A DNA stretch of 64,000 bases, from assembly GCF_001298105.1 (NCBI RefSeq), contig NZ_LGJH01000134.1:1-64000 (forward strand). The letters run 5' to 3'. The DNA comes from Novosphingobium sp. ST904. Its GTDB lineage: Bacteria > Pseudomonadota > Alphaproteobacteria > Sphingomonadales > Sphingomonadaceae. Below the pieces are notes generated by a model. It did not search any database and was not told where the DNA came from. It saw only the letters and a program-made list of their open reading frames with translations. Every line of letters begins with the position of its first letter. The stretch's first letter is position 1. Of this stretch, positions 49,227 to 58,983 are shown one piece after another. Both the position numbers and the translations under genes were made by a program.

Positions 49227-49696
49227 AACACGATCTCCGGTTTGGCTACCATCAGCCAGAAGATGACGATCACCCCGGCGAATGCCGGCCAGCCGAGCGC
49301 GAACCACCAGCGCGAGAGACGCAAGTAGCACGCCGGCAGCGCTTCGCCATCAGGGGTCTCGTCGGCGATCCGGCGCATCGCGATCTGGATGAAGACCACC
49401 GGTACCCAGCAGGCCCCCACGACGACATAGAGCGCCATGGCCAGCACCAGCCAGCCGCTCGTCAGCGGAAAGCCCGCGATCCGCGCCAGCCACACGCCCG
49501 TCACCGGTTGGACGATAACGGCGGGTGTCGTGAACAGCCAGTCTGCCAGAACCACATTGCGGTTCACCGCCCGACGCGCGGCCAGCGGTCCGCTCCGGTT
49601 CACCATCCAGCCGTGGAACGCGGTGCCGAGGCCGGTTCCGAACAGCAGCGTGGAACTGAGAATATGGATCAGCTTGAGAAGCAGGTAATCATCCAC
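49223..49696 (-). CDS. DUF2269 family integral membrane protein
   Basis: This membrane protein of 157 aa has four hydrophobic segments: LLLKLIHILSSTLLFGTGLG, VVLADWLFTTPAVIVQPVTG, WLVLAMALYVVVGACWVPVV and WWFALGWPAFAGVIVIFWLM. The order and the KxxHI start match DUF2269. GTG 49696 overlaps the end of the SDR gene. Function unknown. Confidence 0.82.
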   Translation of the reverse strand: MDDYLLLKLIHILSSTLLFGTGLGTAFHGWMVNRSGPLAARRAVNRNVVLADWLFTTPAVIVQPVTGVWLARIAGFPLTSGWLVLAMALYVVVGACWVPVVFIQIAMRRIADETPDGEALPACYLRLSRWWFALGWPAFAGVIVIFWLMVAKPEIVL

Positions 49697-50965
49697 GGCG
49701 CGTCTCCAGAACATGCACGACCAGCGAAAGGCCGAGCACGGCAAGGTTCTTGACGAGCGGCCCGAACGGGTCCGCCCAGAGTTCGGGGGCGATCGTGGTG
49801 AGGATCGCGGTATAGACGCCCATCAGCGCCACGCCCACAAGCGCGGCGCCGTGCCGCCGGGCCGCAATGGCCAGTCCCACCGCAATGTCGGCCAGCGATC
49901 CGGCCCAGAGCACGGCGAAAGCAGCCGCGCCGCCCAATCCCAGCTTTGCGAGCCAGGCATCGATCGCGAAGCCCGGCGCCGCTCCGATCGAGACCAGTCC
50001 CCCGGCGAGCCAGACCAGCGCCAGCAACCACCGCGCCACCGGGATCACCGGCGCCAGCCGGGCTGCCGCCACGTCGGCCGCCGTCGCCGGATGCAATGCA
50101 AGCATCTGCTCGACGGGGCTGGGCCTGCCCTCCGTCGCTTCAAGAAGGTGCGCCATCGGCGCGGTGTTCCCTGCCTCCAGCATTGCCAGGCTCTCCGGTG
50201 TCGCCGGACCGATCCCGAGGCGAGCGGCCAGCGCCAGCAGATTGCGGGGGACAGCAAGCTGCGGCGCCCTGCCCCGGCCCAGCCAGCGCCGGATGACGGC
50301 AGTCAGTTCATCGGTGGTCATCGGCTCAGGCCCAACGGCATCGAGGCGATGATGCAGCGGGGCAGGCGCTCGAAGCAGACGCAGCAGGATATCGACGAGA
50401 TCGTCGACATGGATCGGCTGCACCTGCCATTGCCCGGTTCCGAGACGCGGAACGATGGGCAAGGCGGCGAGCGCCGCGAACAACGCCATGCTCGCGCCCC
50501 CCCTGCCGAGCACCAGCGACGGCCGCACGACCGCCCAGCCCATCACTGTCCCATCCGCTCCGAGCCGCGCGAGATAATCGTCCGCCGCGCGCTTGCTGCA
50601 TGGTAAGGCGTGACGCCGGTGTGGTCAGCCCCCAGCGCCGAAACCTGGATCACCCTGCCCACCCCTGCCGCGAGAGCCGCGTCGAACAGCGCTGTGGCAC
50701 CGTGTTCGTGCACGCCGGCATAGTCGGCTCCCCGTCCGATGATCCCGGCGCAGTTCACGATCGCGTCGACCCCGCGCAGCCTTTCGGCCCATTGCGCGCG
50801 ATCGTCGCGGGCGAGATCGCAGGCGATGGTTTCCACACCGGCAAGCCTGCGCGACAGGCTCGTCGGTTCGCGCCCGGCAGCGACGACCTGCAGTCCTTCG
50901 GCTACCAGCCGTCCTACCAGATGCCGCCCGATGAAGCCTCCGGCTCCGACGACGAGTACCCGCAT
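49689..50965 (-). CDS. NAD(P)-binding SDR protein with DoxX-like membrane C-terminus (frameshifted)
   Basis: This protein has about 425 aa. The N-terminal Rossmann motif is VLVVGAGGFIGRHLVGRL, followed by VDAIVNCAGIIG and an atypical-SDR catalytic Tyr/Lys region (TPYHASKRAADDY once the frame is mended near 50597-50599, one base missing). The last about 130 residues form four membrane helices (WLLALVWLAGGLVSIG to NLAVLGLSLVVHVLE) like DoxX proteins. The ATG at 50965 follows AGGAGGAAGGG. It is in the operon with DUF2269, DUF4166 and DCC genes. The substrate is unknown; a lipid or quinone is plausible. Confidence 0.83.
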
Positions 50966-50975
50966 CCCTTCCTCC

Positions 50976-51307
50976 TCAGGCGTCATGGAAAGCGTGGCGG
51001 GGGGTGCGGCTCCATACCGCGAAGCCCATGCCGACGAGCGCCAGAAGCACACCCATGAGAGCGCTCGTCATGGTCCCCTGCACAAGCTCGGTCGGATCGT
51101 GGCAACGCCTCTCAGCGAAACGGACAGCATCGGCGTGGCCACCATCATCACCACCGACCAGACTGCCCAGAACCGCGAGCGCTGCTCCGTCCCGCACAGT
51201 TCGGCCAGCAGGATCGAGAGCGGTCGCCACAGCACTACCGCAGCAAGCGTCGCGATCAGCGCAGTCAGCGCATAAGTCAGCAGAAGGGCGGCAATCGGTA
51301 TCAACAT
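50976..51307 (-). CDS. Small integral membrane protein (frameshifted)
   Basis: This protein of about 110 aa has three hydrophobic helices: IPIAALLLTYALTALIATLA, FWAVWSVVMMVATPMLSVSL and, after the break, LMGVLLALVGMGFAVWS. The frame breaks near 51107-51110 in a C run, where one base is missing before DPTELVQGTMTSA. The ATG at 51307 has GAAGGAAA upstream. It ends 10 bases before the SDR start, so it heads that operon. No family recognised. Confidence 0.6.
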
Positions 51308-51464
51308 GGCAGTTTCCTTCGGAATCGCCGCTCCGGCTTGGCGCGGCGTCGGCAACCCATTCGCAAGTGGCATGCCAATTGCTCGATCATTCCGTGAATG
51401 CCCGGAATCCGAGCTTTTTCGAGGTCCCGGCCCGCGCAGATGTTAACGACGTGAACGGAAAACG

Positions 51465-53224
51465 ATGATAGAGCCGTCAACGATGGATACAGCGATCGGC
51501 ATCACTGCCTACGTCGGCGCGCTCACGCTGACAGCGATTGCCAGCTTGCTGCTGGGAGGCTTCGTGCTGATGCGCGCCCGAAAGCTGCCGGGATCGTCAC
51601 TGCTCGCCGCCTTCCTTGCCGGAGTGGGCATCTGGAGCATCGCGCAAGTGGCGCCGGCCGTCATCGGCCTGCGGGCCGGGCCGTTCACCGTCCCCCTCAT
51701 CGCTCTCTCGCCCCTGCCCGCTGCTGCCTTCGTCCACCTTGTCTTTGCATTCGCGCTATGCGGATCGTTGCGCCCTGTCGCGCTGGCAAGCTATGCCCTG
51801 GCAAGCTTCGCCGCCATGGTCGGGCTCCTCTTCGGGGTCGGCGAGGTCATACCCTGGCACGGGTTTGCGGGCTTCTTCGTCCCTTCGCCGGTGGGATGGG
51901 GTGTGCTGGGCGTGGCGGCGTCCTGTCGGTCGCGGGACATCTGCGGCTCCTCCGGGTCCGGCGGCGGCAGGCCGGGCTGCAGGGACAACAGGCCGGCGCC
52001 GTATTCGTCTCCAGCCTGCTTGGCCTCGCGGCTCTCTCCGGCTTTGCCTTTCCCGCGTTCGGGATCGATGCCTACCCATGGCCGGTACTGCTCCTGCCCC
52101 TCTATTCGGTTGCGCTCGTCTACGGCATCGTGCGCCACAACTTCATGCTGGCCGATGTCTGGGCACGCCGCGCCCTGGTCTGGCTGCTGCTCATCGCGGG
52201 GGCCGGAGGGGCAAGCGTATTCATCGCCGCATTGCCGCTGGCCCTTGCGGATCGTCCGATGGGTTTCCTCGCGACCTGGACCGCACTGGCCGCCACGCTC
52301 ATGCTGGGACTGGCGATCCTCACCCCGCTCAAGCGCATGGCCGATCGCTTCGTCTTTCCCGGCGCGCGGATCGAAGAAGCGGACATCGCGGGATGGCGCG
52401 ACCTTCTGGCACAGGCTTCCGACGAGACAGAACTGACGGCCATGGCCAATGAGCTGCTGCAACGACACCTTGCGCTTCCTGCAGGGGGGCCCGACCTTCG
52501 GATAGACGGGGATTCCGTCTCCCTGCGCGGTTGGGAAGATGCCCCCGCAGCCACCCGCCACGCTGCCGAGCGCTTCGCCGAGATTGCCGCCGAAAGCGCA
52601 AGGCGCCTGTCCTCCGCACGCCGCCTCGTCGATGCGGAACGCGAAGCGCGCCTTGCCGAACTGGGCGCTCTTGCGGCAACGGTGGCGCACGATCTGCGAA
52701 ACCCGCTGGGCATCGTCCAGATGGCCGCCACAGCCGCACCGCCCGGCGTCCGCGCCGAAATCGGCGAGCAGGTGGCGCGGATGAACGCGCTCGTCACCGA
52801 TATTCTCGACTATGCCCGCGCCTGGACGGTCGCCCCCCGGCCGCTGCGTCTGAGTGAACTGCTCACCTCGTTCGGGGTGGACACCCAGGTGCCGCCGGAC
52901 CTGGAAGTGATGGCGGACCGGATGGCCCTGGTCAGGGCACTGACGAACCTGATCGACAATGCCCGCGCCATGGGAACACAGGTGTCGGTGATCGCCGAGG
53001 ATGGTCGCGCCGTCACCATCGACGTCTGCGATGATGGCCCGGGCATCGCGCCCGAAATCGCGGCAAACCTGTTCCGCCCCTTCGTGTCTCGCCGTCCGGG
53101 AGGGACGGGCCTTGGCCTCGCCATCGTCCGGCGGATCATGGAGGCACACGGCGGCACCGTGACACTCGCCGACCGCCCCGGCTGGTCAACCTGCTTTCGC
53201 CTGACTTTCGAGAGAGCCCTATGA
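51465..53224 (+). CDS. Membrane sensor histidine kinase (frameshifted)
   Basis: This kinase has about 586 aa. About eight membrane helices fill the first 300 residues, a GAF-like linker follows, then the H-box GALAATVAHDLRNPLGIVQM (His near residue 407), the N-box LTNLIDNARAMG, and the G-boxes CDDGPGIAP and GGTGLGLAIVRRIMEAHGG. The frame breaks near 51915-51919, where GVLGVAA should pass to VLSVAGHLRL; one base is missing. It overlaps the response regulator gene by 4 bases, so the pair is a two-component system. The signal is unknown. Confidence 0.88.
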
Positions 53225-54576
53225 TCCTGCTGGCCGATGACGAACCCGCATTCCAGCGCCTGACCGCCGGATGGCTGCGCTCGCTGGGACACGAGGTGAT
53301 CACCGCAGGTGACGGCGACACGGCGCGGTCCGCCTTCGAGGCCCATGGAGCCGACGTGGTCCTGCTGGACCTCGCAATGCCGCCCCACCACGATCCCGAA
53401 GCCGGTCTCGCCCTGATCCGCCAATTCGCGCCCTCTCCGGTCGTGGTGATGACAGGCCACGCGGACCAGCCCCTCGCGCTCAAGGCGATCGAGGCGGGTG
53501 CATGGGATTTCCTCGCCAAGCCGGTCGACCCGGACATGCTCAAGGTCGTCGTCGAACGCGCGCTGGAACGCGCGCGTCTGGCCCGGGAACTCGCCGCGGC
53601 CCAGGCCCGCGAACATGCCGCCGAAGACATGGGCCTTATCGGCCAATCGCAGGCCATGGTGTCCTTGCGCGACCTGATCCGCCGCGTGGCCCCCACCACC
53701 TTGCCGGTCATGGTGCTGGGGCCGAGCGGCACCGGCAAGGAACTCGTGGCGCGGGCGATACACGCTGCCTCGCCGCGCGCGGCGCGCACGCTGGTCCCGG
53801 TCCATTGCGGCGCGGTTCCGGCGGACCTGCTCGAAAGCGAATTGTTCGGCCACCTCAAGGGCAGCTTCACCGGGGCCCACGCCGACCGACCCGGGCTTGT
53901 CGAAACCGCGTCGCACGGAACCCTGTTCCTTGACGAAATCGGTGAGATGCCGGCGGCGATGCAGGTCAAGCTGCTGCGCTTTCTCGCCGATGGCAGCTAC
54001 CAGCCGGTCGGCGCACGGGACGTTCGTCATGCGAATGTCCGGATAATTGCCGCCACGCACCGCGACCTTGCCGCCGCCGTGGCCGAGGGCAGCTTCCGCG
54101 AGGATCTCTACTACCGGTTGAAAGGCGTCGTCCTCAAGGTGCCGGCCCTTGAGGACCGAGCCGGAGACGTGGCGCTGCTGGCCAGGGTGTTCCTGCGGCG
54201 CATCGATGGTGCTCCCGCCCATTTTGCGCCCGGCGCACTGGAATGGCTGGAAGGCCATGGCTGGCCCGGAAACGTGCGCGAACTGCGTTCGGTAGTCGAA
54301 TGCGCCGCCGCGCTGGCCCCCCAGAGCCCCGGTGGCAGGGTCATCGGCATCGCCGACCTCGCCTTCGCCATGGGAGAGGATGCCGCAACGGCCGTCGCCG
54401 AAAGCCCGCCGCCTTCCTCCCGCCAGTCGTTGCAGGAGGAAGTGATGGAACTGGAACGGCGGCGCATCACCGAAGCGCTGGAACGCACGGGCCACAATCA
54501 CACGCATACCGCGCGTGAACTGGGCCTCTCCCGGGTAGGCCTGCTCAAGAAGATGGACCGGATGGCACTGCGCTAG
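53221..54576 (+). CDS. NtrC-family sigma-54-dependent response regulator
   Basis: This regulator has 451 aa. The receiver domain has the phospho-acceptor Asp in VVLLDLAMPP, and MTGHADQPLALKAIEAGA. The AAA+ domain shows Walker A LGPSGTGKELVARAIH, the sigma-54 contact loop GSFTGA (a common variant of GAFTGA), Walker B GTLFLDEIGEMP and RLKGVVLKVPALEDR. A Fis-type helix-turn-helix ends the protein (GHNHTHTARELGLSRVGLLK). It is paired with the kinase upstream. Targets cannot be told from sequence; no -24/-12 promoter was found nearby. Confidence 0.92.
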   Translation: MILLADDEPAFQRLTAGWLRSLGHEVITAGDGDTARSAFEAHGADVVLLDLAMPPHHDPEAGLALIRQFAPSPVVVMTGHADQPLALKAIEAGAWDFLAKPVDPDMLKVVVERALERARLARELAAAQAREHAAEDMGLIGQSQAMVSLRDLIRRVAPTTLPVMVLGPSGTGKELVARAIHAASPRAARTLVPVHCGAVPADLLESELFGHLKGSFTGAHADRPGLVETASHGTLFLDEIGEMPAAMQVKLLRFLADGSYQPVGARDVRHANVRIIAATHRDLAAAVAEGSFREDLYYRLKGVVLKVPALEDRAGDVALLARVFLRRIDGAPAHFAPGALEWLEGHGWPGNVRELRSVVECAAALAPQSPGGRVIGIADLAFAMGEDAATAVAESPPPSSRQSLQEEVMELERRRITEALERTGHNHTHTARELGLSRVGLLKKMDRMALR

Positions 54577-54615
54577 GCGGCGAAGTTTCCACGCAGCCTA
54601 AGGCCGGCAACACTG

Positions 54616-54632
54616 TTGCGAACCGGTCGCAA
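54616..54632. promoter_or_regulatory. Perfect inverted repeat, likely Fur box of the fec-type operon
   Basis: TTGCGAACCGGTCGCAA has 6-bp arms TTGCGA/TCGCAA around ACCGG. It lies 30 bases upstream of the sigma factor reading frame. The arms are those of alphaproteobacterial Fur sites, although the centre is unusually GC-rich. Confidence 0.6.
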
Positions 54633-54661
54633 ATGCCCTAGCGGCTATCTCTCTGTAATGC

Positions 54662-55180
54662 TTGAACGGGTGGCGAGTCTTGGCGGATCGGGCGCTGAAA
54701 CGCCTGTATCTGACGCATAAGCGCTCGGTGCAGGATTATCTTACACGGAAGCTGCGAGACCCGGTTCTGGCCGCAGACCTCACTCAGGATGCTTTCGTGC
54801 GGATCGCGGAGAGCGGACGGCTGGATACGATCGGCAATGCCCGGTCCTATCTCTATCGCACCGCGCACAACCTCGCGATAGACCACGTCCGCAAGCCGGA
54901 ACGGCGCTACACCGAACACGCGGATGACGAGCGTATTGCCAATGTCCCCGAAGATATCCCCGCGGTGGATGACACCGTCGCGGCTCGGCAGACGCTCGAA
55001 CGCCTGCATGACGTAGTAGGCGAGTTACCGGAACGAACCCGGCATGTGTTCGTGCTGAACAAGATCGAGGGCCTCAGCTATGCCGAGACGGCAGACCGCC
55101 TCGGCATTTCGGAGAGTTCCGTGCAAAAGCACCTGCGTATGGCGCTGGCCCATGCGATCAAGCGCCTGAAGCTCCAATAG
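54662..55180 (+). CDS. FecI-type ECF sigma factor
   Basis: This sigma factor has about 172 aa. Region 2 has LTHKRSVQDYLTRKL, DLTQDAFVRIAESG and GNARSYLYRTAHNLAIDHVR. Region 4 has LPERTRHVFVLNKIEGLSYA and DRLGISESSVQKHLRMALAH. The start is unsure: the frame opens with TTG at 54662 or 54680, while an ATG at 54658 is out of frame, so another missing base near the start is possible. It is followed by FecR and a receptor with an STN domain, the classic cell-surface signalling set. Confidence 0.88.
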   Translation: MNGWRVLADRALKRLYLTHKRSVQDYLTRKLRDPVLAADLTQDAFVRIAESGRLDTIGNARSYLYRTAHNLAIDHVRKPERRYTEHADDERIANVPEDIPAVDDTVAARQTLERLHDVVGELPERTRHVFVLNKIEGLSYAETADRLGISESSVQKHLRMALAHAIKRLKLQ

Positions 55181-55274
55181 ACATGGCGATGCAGCGAATT
55201 TTACTCCCGATGGACGCGCCGACCGTCCTCCATGGTGATCGCACGAGGCGATCTTCCGTCAGGGGCGGGCGATC

Positions 55275-56279
55275 ATGAACAGCGAAACACCTGCCGACGG
55301 GCAGCGGATCGACGATATCGCGGTGGAATGGATCATCCGGCTCGGCGGCGAACCTCTCGGCGAGCATGAAAAGCAGGCGCTCGATGCCTGGCTCCAGGCA
55401 GATCGTCGCCATGCGGCGGCCTTTGCCCACGCCAGATCGACCTGGGCCAGTCTCGGCGCCCTTGCCGAACATCCCGGCCGCCTGCTGGAAGACTTGCCCC
55501 CCGCAGCTCACGCGGTGGCTCCCAGCTTGCGGAACCGCGCCTTGCACCGGATCGTGAGCGCGGGTGCCATCGCCGCCTGCGCGGCCCTCCTCATCGGCAC
55601 GGGCTCGCTGTGGTACGGCGATCCGCTGACCATGTTGCGGGCGGACTATCGCACCGGAACCGGAGAAACCCGGATGGTGACGCTGGCGGACGGATCGCGC
55701 GTGCAACTCGGCCCGGACAGCGCCATAGCCGCGCGGTTCAGCGGAACGGAACGCCGCGTCGATCTTCTGGCGGGGGTCGCAGCCTTTGCAGCCGTTCCGA
55801 AAGCACGGGCGGGGAATCGTCCCTTCATCGTGTCGGCCGCCAACGGCGAGGCACGCGCCCTGGGCACCCGCTTCATCGTGGACCGCGTTCCCGGATCGGT
55901 GAGCGTGACCGTGGCGGAGCACCAGGTCCGCGTTTCGGCGAGCGGCGGATCGACGGCCCGCGCGGCCGTCCTGTCGCCCGGACAGCAGGTCGAATATGGC
56001 GCAGGCGGTCTCAGAGTAACGAGGCGGATCGACGTGGATCAGGCCCTGAGTTGGCAGCGCGGACGCCTGATCGTCAATGCGGCGCCACTGGGAGATGCGG
56101 TCGCCCGGTTCAACCGTTACCGTCACGGCCGCATAGTGGTGGCGCGGTCCGCGCTGGCAACGCGCAAGGTCAGCGGCGTCTTCGATACCAACGACATCGA
56201 GGGCGCAGTGGCGACGATCGCAGGCGAGCTCAAACTCCGGACCATGCGGGTTGGTCCGCTCCTGACGCTTCTCTACTAA
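55275..56279 (+). CDS. FecR-type anti-sigma / signal relay protein
   Basis: This protein has 334 aa. The N-terminal DUF4880-type sigma-binding region (AVEWIIRLGGEPLGEHEKQA, DRRHAAAFAHARSTWASL) lies in the cytoplasm. One membrane helix (SAGAIAACAALLIGTG, about 96-112) leads to the periplasmic FecR domain (GTGETRMVTLADGSRVQLGP, ALGTRFIVDRVPG), and a short STN-like tail ends LLTLLY. It should relay the occupied state of the downstream receptor to the FecI-type sigma factor. Confidence 0.92.
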   Translation: MNSETPADGQRIDDIAVEWIIRLGGEPLGEHEKQALDAWLQADRRHAAAFAHARSTWASLGALAEHPGRLLEDLPPAAHAVAPSLRNRALHRIVSAGAIAACAALLIGTGSLWYGDPLTMLRADYRTGTGETRMVTLADGSRVQLGPDSAIAARFSGTERRVDLLAGVAAFAAVPKARAGNRPFIVSAANGEARALGTRFIVDRVPGSVSVTVAEHQVRVSASGGSTARAAVLSPGQQVEYGAGGLRVTRRIDVDQALSWQRGRLIVNAAPLGDAVARFNRYRHGRIVVARSALATRKVSGVFDTNDIEGAVATIAGELKLRTMRVGPLLTLLY

Positions 56280-56411
56280 GGTTCTCTTTTTTCCGCTCCT
56301 GACGAATTTCTCGAATATTTTTACCGGACCTGCCCCACTCCCCCGTCCTTACCCTTGAGAGACGCTAATGCATGTCATTCGCGCAATTCAATCTGGCAAG
56401 GGAATGATCGA

Positions 56412-58946
56412 ATGGGGGTTGGTTACATGGGGACCGCAAACGACGGGTACCGGGCCGCGAGTCTTGCAACGGCAAGCGTTCTGGCGCTGCTTGCCGGGGG
56501 CTTCGCGCTTCCCGTGGCAGCGGGTGCGCAGGCCCCGGTCGCTGCGCGGCAGGGACAGGTCGCGTTCGACATTCCGGCGCAGGACCTGAACAGAGCGCTG
56601 CTCACGCTTACCGACAAGGCCGGGCTCCAGATTTTCTACGACCTGGAAAAGGTCTCCGGAAAGCAGAGCACGGCCGTTCGCGGCAATTTCGCGCCGGCAG
56701 AGGCGCTCTCCCGGCTGCTGTCGGGAACCGGCCTGACGTTCCGCTTCCTCAACGGCAACCGGGTCCAGATCGAACCCGCGCCGAAATCGGGCGACGGCGC
56801 GGTGCAACTCGGTCCGGTCCGTGTCGAGGGCGCCGGAGACGCCGCAACCGGACTTGCCGCCAGTTCCGCATCGGACATGCTCTCGTCGGAAGGGTCGCGC
56901 TCCTATACGGCCCGCGGAGCCGTCACGTCCTCCAAACTGCCGCTGACGCTTCGGGAAACGCCGCAATCGGTCACGGTCATCACCCGCCAGCAGATCGAAG
57001 ACCGCAACTTCATGACGATCGACGACGCGGTCGAGGCGGCAACCGGGATGTCCGCCACGACGGCCAACCTCGGTTCGAACACCTTCAACGCGCGCGGTTT
57101 CTCGGTCGGCGCAACCCAGATCGACGGTATCCCCGGCGCGGGCGGAACGACGGGCGGATACACGCCCAATTCCGCGATGTTCGACCGGATCGAAATCGTG
57201 CGAGGCGCGGCGGGACTGGTCACGGGCACGGGCAACCCCGGCGGCGTCGTCAACCTCGTGCGCAAGCGTCCGCTGGAAGAACAGCGATACGGGCTCGTCC
57301 TTCACGCCGGCAGCTGGAACCAGTTTCGCGCCGAAGCGGACATCAGTGTCCCGGTAACCGACTGGCTTCGCGTGCGCGGGGTCGCGGCTTACGAGGACCG
57401 CAAGTTCTTCGTGGACCTGCAACACGCCAAGCGGCCGCTGTTCTACGGCATCGCCGAGGTCGATGCGACCTCGACCACGCTTGTGACCCTGGGCGCAAGC
57501 TATGAGGAGAACCGGACCGACAGCTTCTTCAACAGCGGCCTGCCGCTCTATTCCGACGGTACCGACCCCCATCTGCCGCGCTCCTCACGCGGGCTCGCTC
57601 CCGGATGGAACTTCTTCGATGTCGAGGCGAGCAACATCTTCGGCAGCGTCGAACAGCAACTCGGCGGCGCGTGGAAAGCCAGGGTTTCGGCGAACAAGCA
57701 GCACTGGATGCAGGTCTACGTCTCGCCGAACATCAATGCCGCAATCGATCCGGTCACCGGAATCGGTCCGCGCCTGACCAGCAGCATCTCCAAGATCTAC
57801 AACCCGCGCGACCGCCTGGGCTTCGACGGTCAGGTCAGCGGCGATGTCCGGCTGTTCGGCCGATCGCACGAGGTCATGCTGGGCGCGTCCTATGCCAGCG
57901 AGACTGTCAAGAAGCCGAAGACGGCGGTGGGAACCGTAGTCCCGGTGGTGCAATCCATCTTCGATGCCGATCCCTGGGCGACGCCGGAACCGGACTTCCC
58001 CGAACCCACGCCCACCGGTCGGTACAGCAAGACCGAAGAGACTGGCATCTACGGCGTGGCCCGGCTGAACATCGCCGATCCGCTGAAGATCATCCTCGGC
58101 GGGCGACTGAGCACCTACAAGACCGATACGCGCGCCAACCTGACCTCGGCCCATGCGCTGACCAAGGAGAGCAACGTCTTCACCCCTTATGGCGGGATCA
58201 TTCTCGACGTAAGCCGCAACTGGTCGGTCTATGCCAGTTACGCCGATATCTTCCGGGTCCAGAACACCCTCTACACCGCGGATGGCACGACGCTGGAGCC
58301 CGCTGTGGGCGCGAATTACGAGTTCGGCGTCAAGGGCGAGTTCTACGGCGGCACGCTGAACACCTCTTTCGCGCTATTCCGCATCGTCGAGAGCAACCGC
58401 TCGCAGCAGGACCCGGACAACCCGGCACCCTGCGCCGGTTCGCCGACGGGGGATGCCTGTTATGTCGCCGATGGCAAAGTGCGCGGACAGGGCTTCGAAA
58501 CCGAGATTTCAGGCGAAGTCGTTCCCGGCCTCCAGGTCATCGCAGGCTACACCTATACCGACACGAAATACCTGCGCGATCGCACTGGAACCGGCGCGCC
58601 AAGCGCGAACGAGGGGCTCGCGTTCAACACCACCACCCCGAAACACCTGCTTCGGGTCTGGTCGACCTATACCCTGCCGGGCAAGCTGGACCGGCTGACC
58701 GTGGGCGGCGGCGTCAACGCGCAGAGCCGCATCTACCGCCTGTCCGGCATCTACACGATCGAGCAGAAGGCCTATGCCCTCGTCAGTGCGCGGGTCGCGT
58801 TCGACGTCAACGAGCACGTGAAGCTCGCCGTCAATGCCAACAACGTGTTCGACAAGCGCTATTACCAGCGCATCGGCACGCTGGCCTCCGACAACCGCTA
58901 TGGCGAACCCCGCTCGGTCCTGTTCAACGCCCGGTTCACCTACTGA
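56412..58946 (+). CDS. TonB-dependent transducer receptor with STN domain (FpvA-like)
   Basis: This intact receptor has 844 aa. The signal peptide ends near PVAAGAQAP. An STN signalling domain covers about 48-125 (FDIPAQDLNRALLTLTDKAG, YDLEKVSGKQ, AEALSRLLSGTGLTFRFLNG). The plug has TLRETPQSVTVITRQQIEDR, FNARGFSVGATQIDG and DRIEIVRGAAGLVTGTGNPG. The barrel ends SVLFNARFTY. The STN domain would touch the FecR-type protein encoded just upstream. With FecI, FecR and the following PepSY and TonB genes, it makes a complete ferric-siderophore uptake and signalling unit. Confidence 0.94.
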   Translation: MGVGYMGTANDGYRAASLATASVLALLAGGFALPVAAGAQAPVAARQGQVAFDIPAQDLNRALLTLTDKAGLQIFYDLEKVSGKQSTAVRGNFAPAEALSRLLSGTGLTFRFLNGNRVQIEPAPKSGDGAVQLGPVRVEGAGDAATGLAASSASDMLSSEGSRSYTARGAVTSSKLPLTLRETPQSVTVITRQQIEDRNFMTIDDAVEAATGMSATTANLGSNTFNARGFSVGATQIDGIPGAGGTTGGYTPNSAMFDRIEIVRGAAGLVTGTGNPGGVVNLVRKRPLEEQRYGLVLHAGSWNQFRAEADISVPVTDWLRVRGVAAYEDRKFFVDLQHAKRPLFYGIAEVDATSTTLVTLGASYEENRTDSFFNSGLPLYSDGTDPHLPRSSRGLAPGWNFFDVEASNIFGSVEQQLGGAWKARVSANKQHWMQVYVSPNINAAIDPVTGIGPRLTSSISKIYNPRDRLGFDGQVSGDVRLFGRSHEVMLGASYASETVKKPKTAVGTVVPVVQSIFDADPWATPEPDFPEPTPTGRYSKTEETGIYGVARLNIADPLKIILGGRLSTYKTDTRANLTSAHALTKESNVFTPYGGIILDVSRNWSVYASYADIFRVQNTLYTADGTTLEPAVGANYEFGVKGEFYGGTLNTSFALFRIVESNRSQQDPDNPAPCAGSPTGDACYVADGKVRGQGFETEISGEVVPGLQVIAGYTYTDTKYLRDRTGTGAPSANEGLAFNTTTPKHLLRVWSTYTLPGKLDRLTVGGGVNAQSRIYRLSGIYTIEQKAYALVSARVAFDVNEHVKLAVNANNVFDKRYYQRIGTLASDNRYGEPRSVLFNARFTY

Positions 58947-58983
58947 TGCCGGAACGCCGGTCATGCACCCCGGAGGCGGGACG

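Noticed and set aside
53870-53890. GSFTGA instead of GAFTGA in the sigma-54 activator as a sign of lost function
   Set aside because: Ser for Ala at this place is a known, functional variant within the family.
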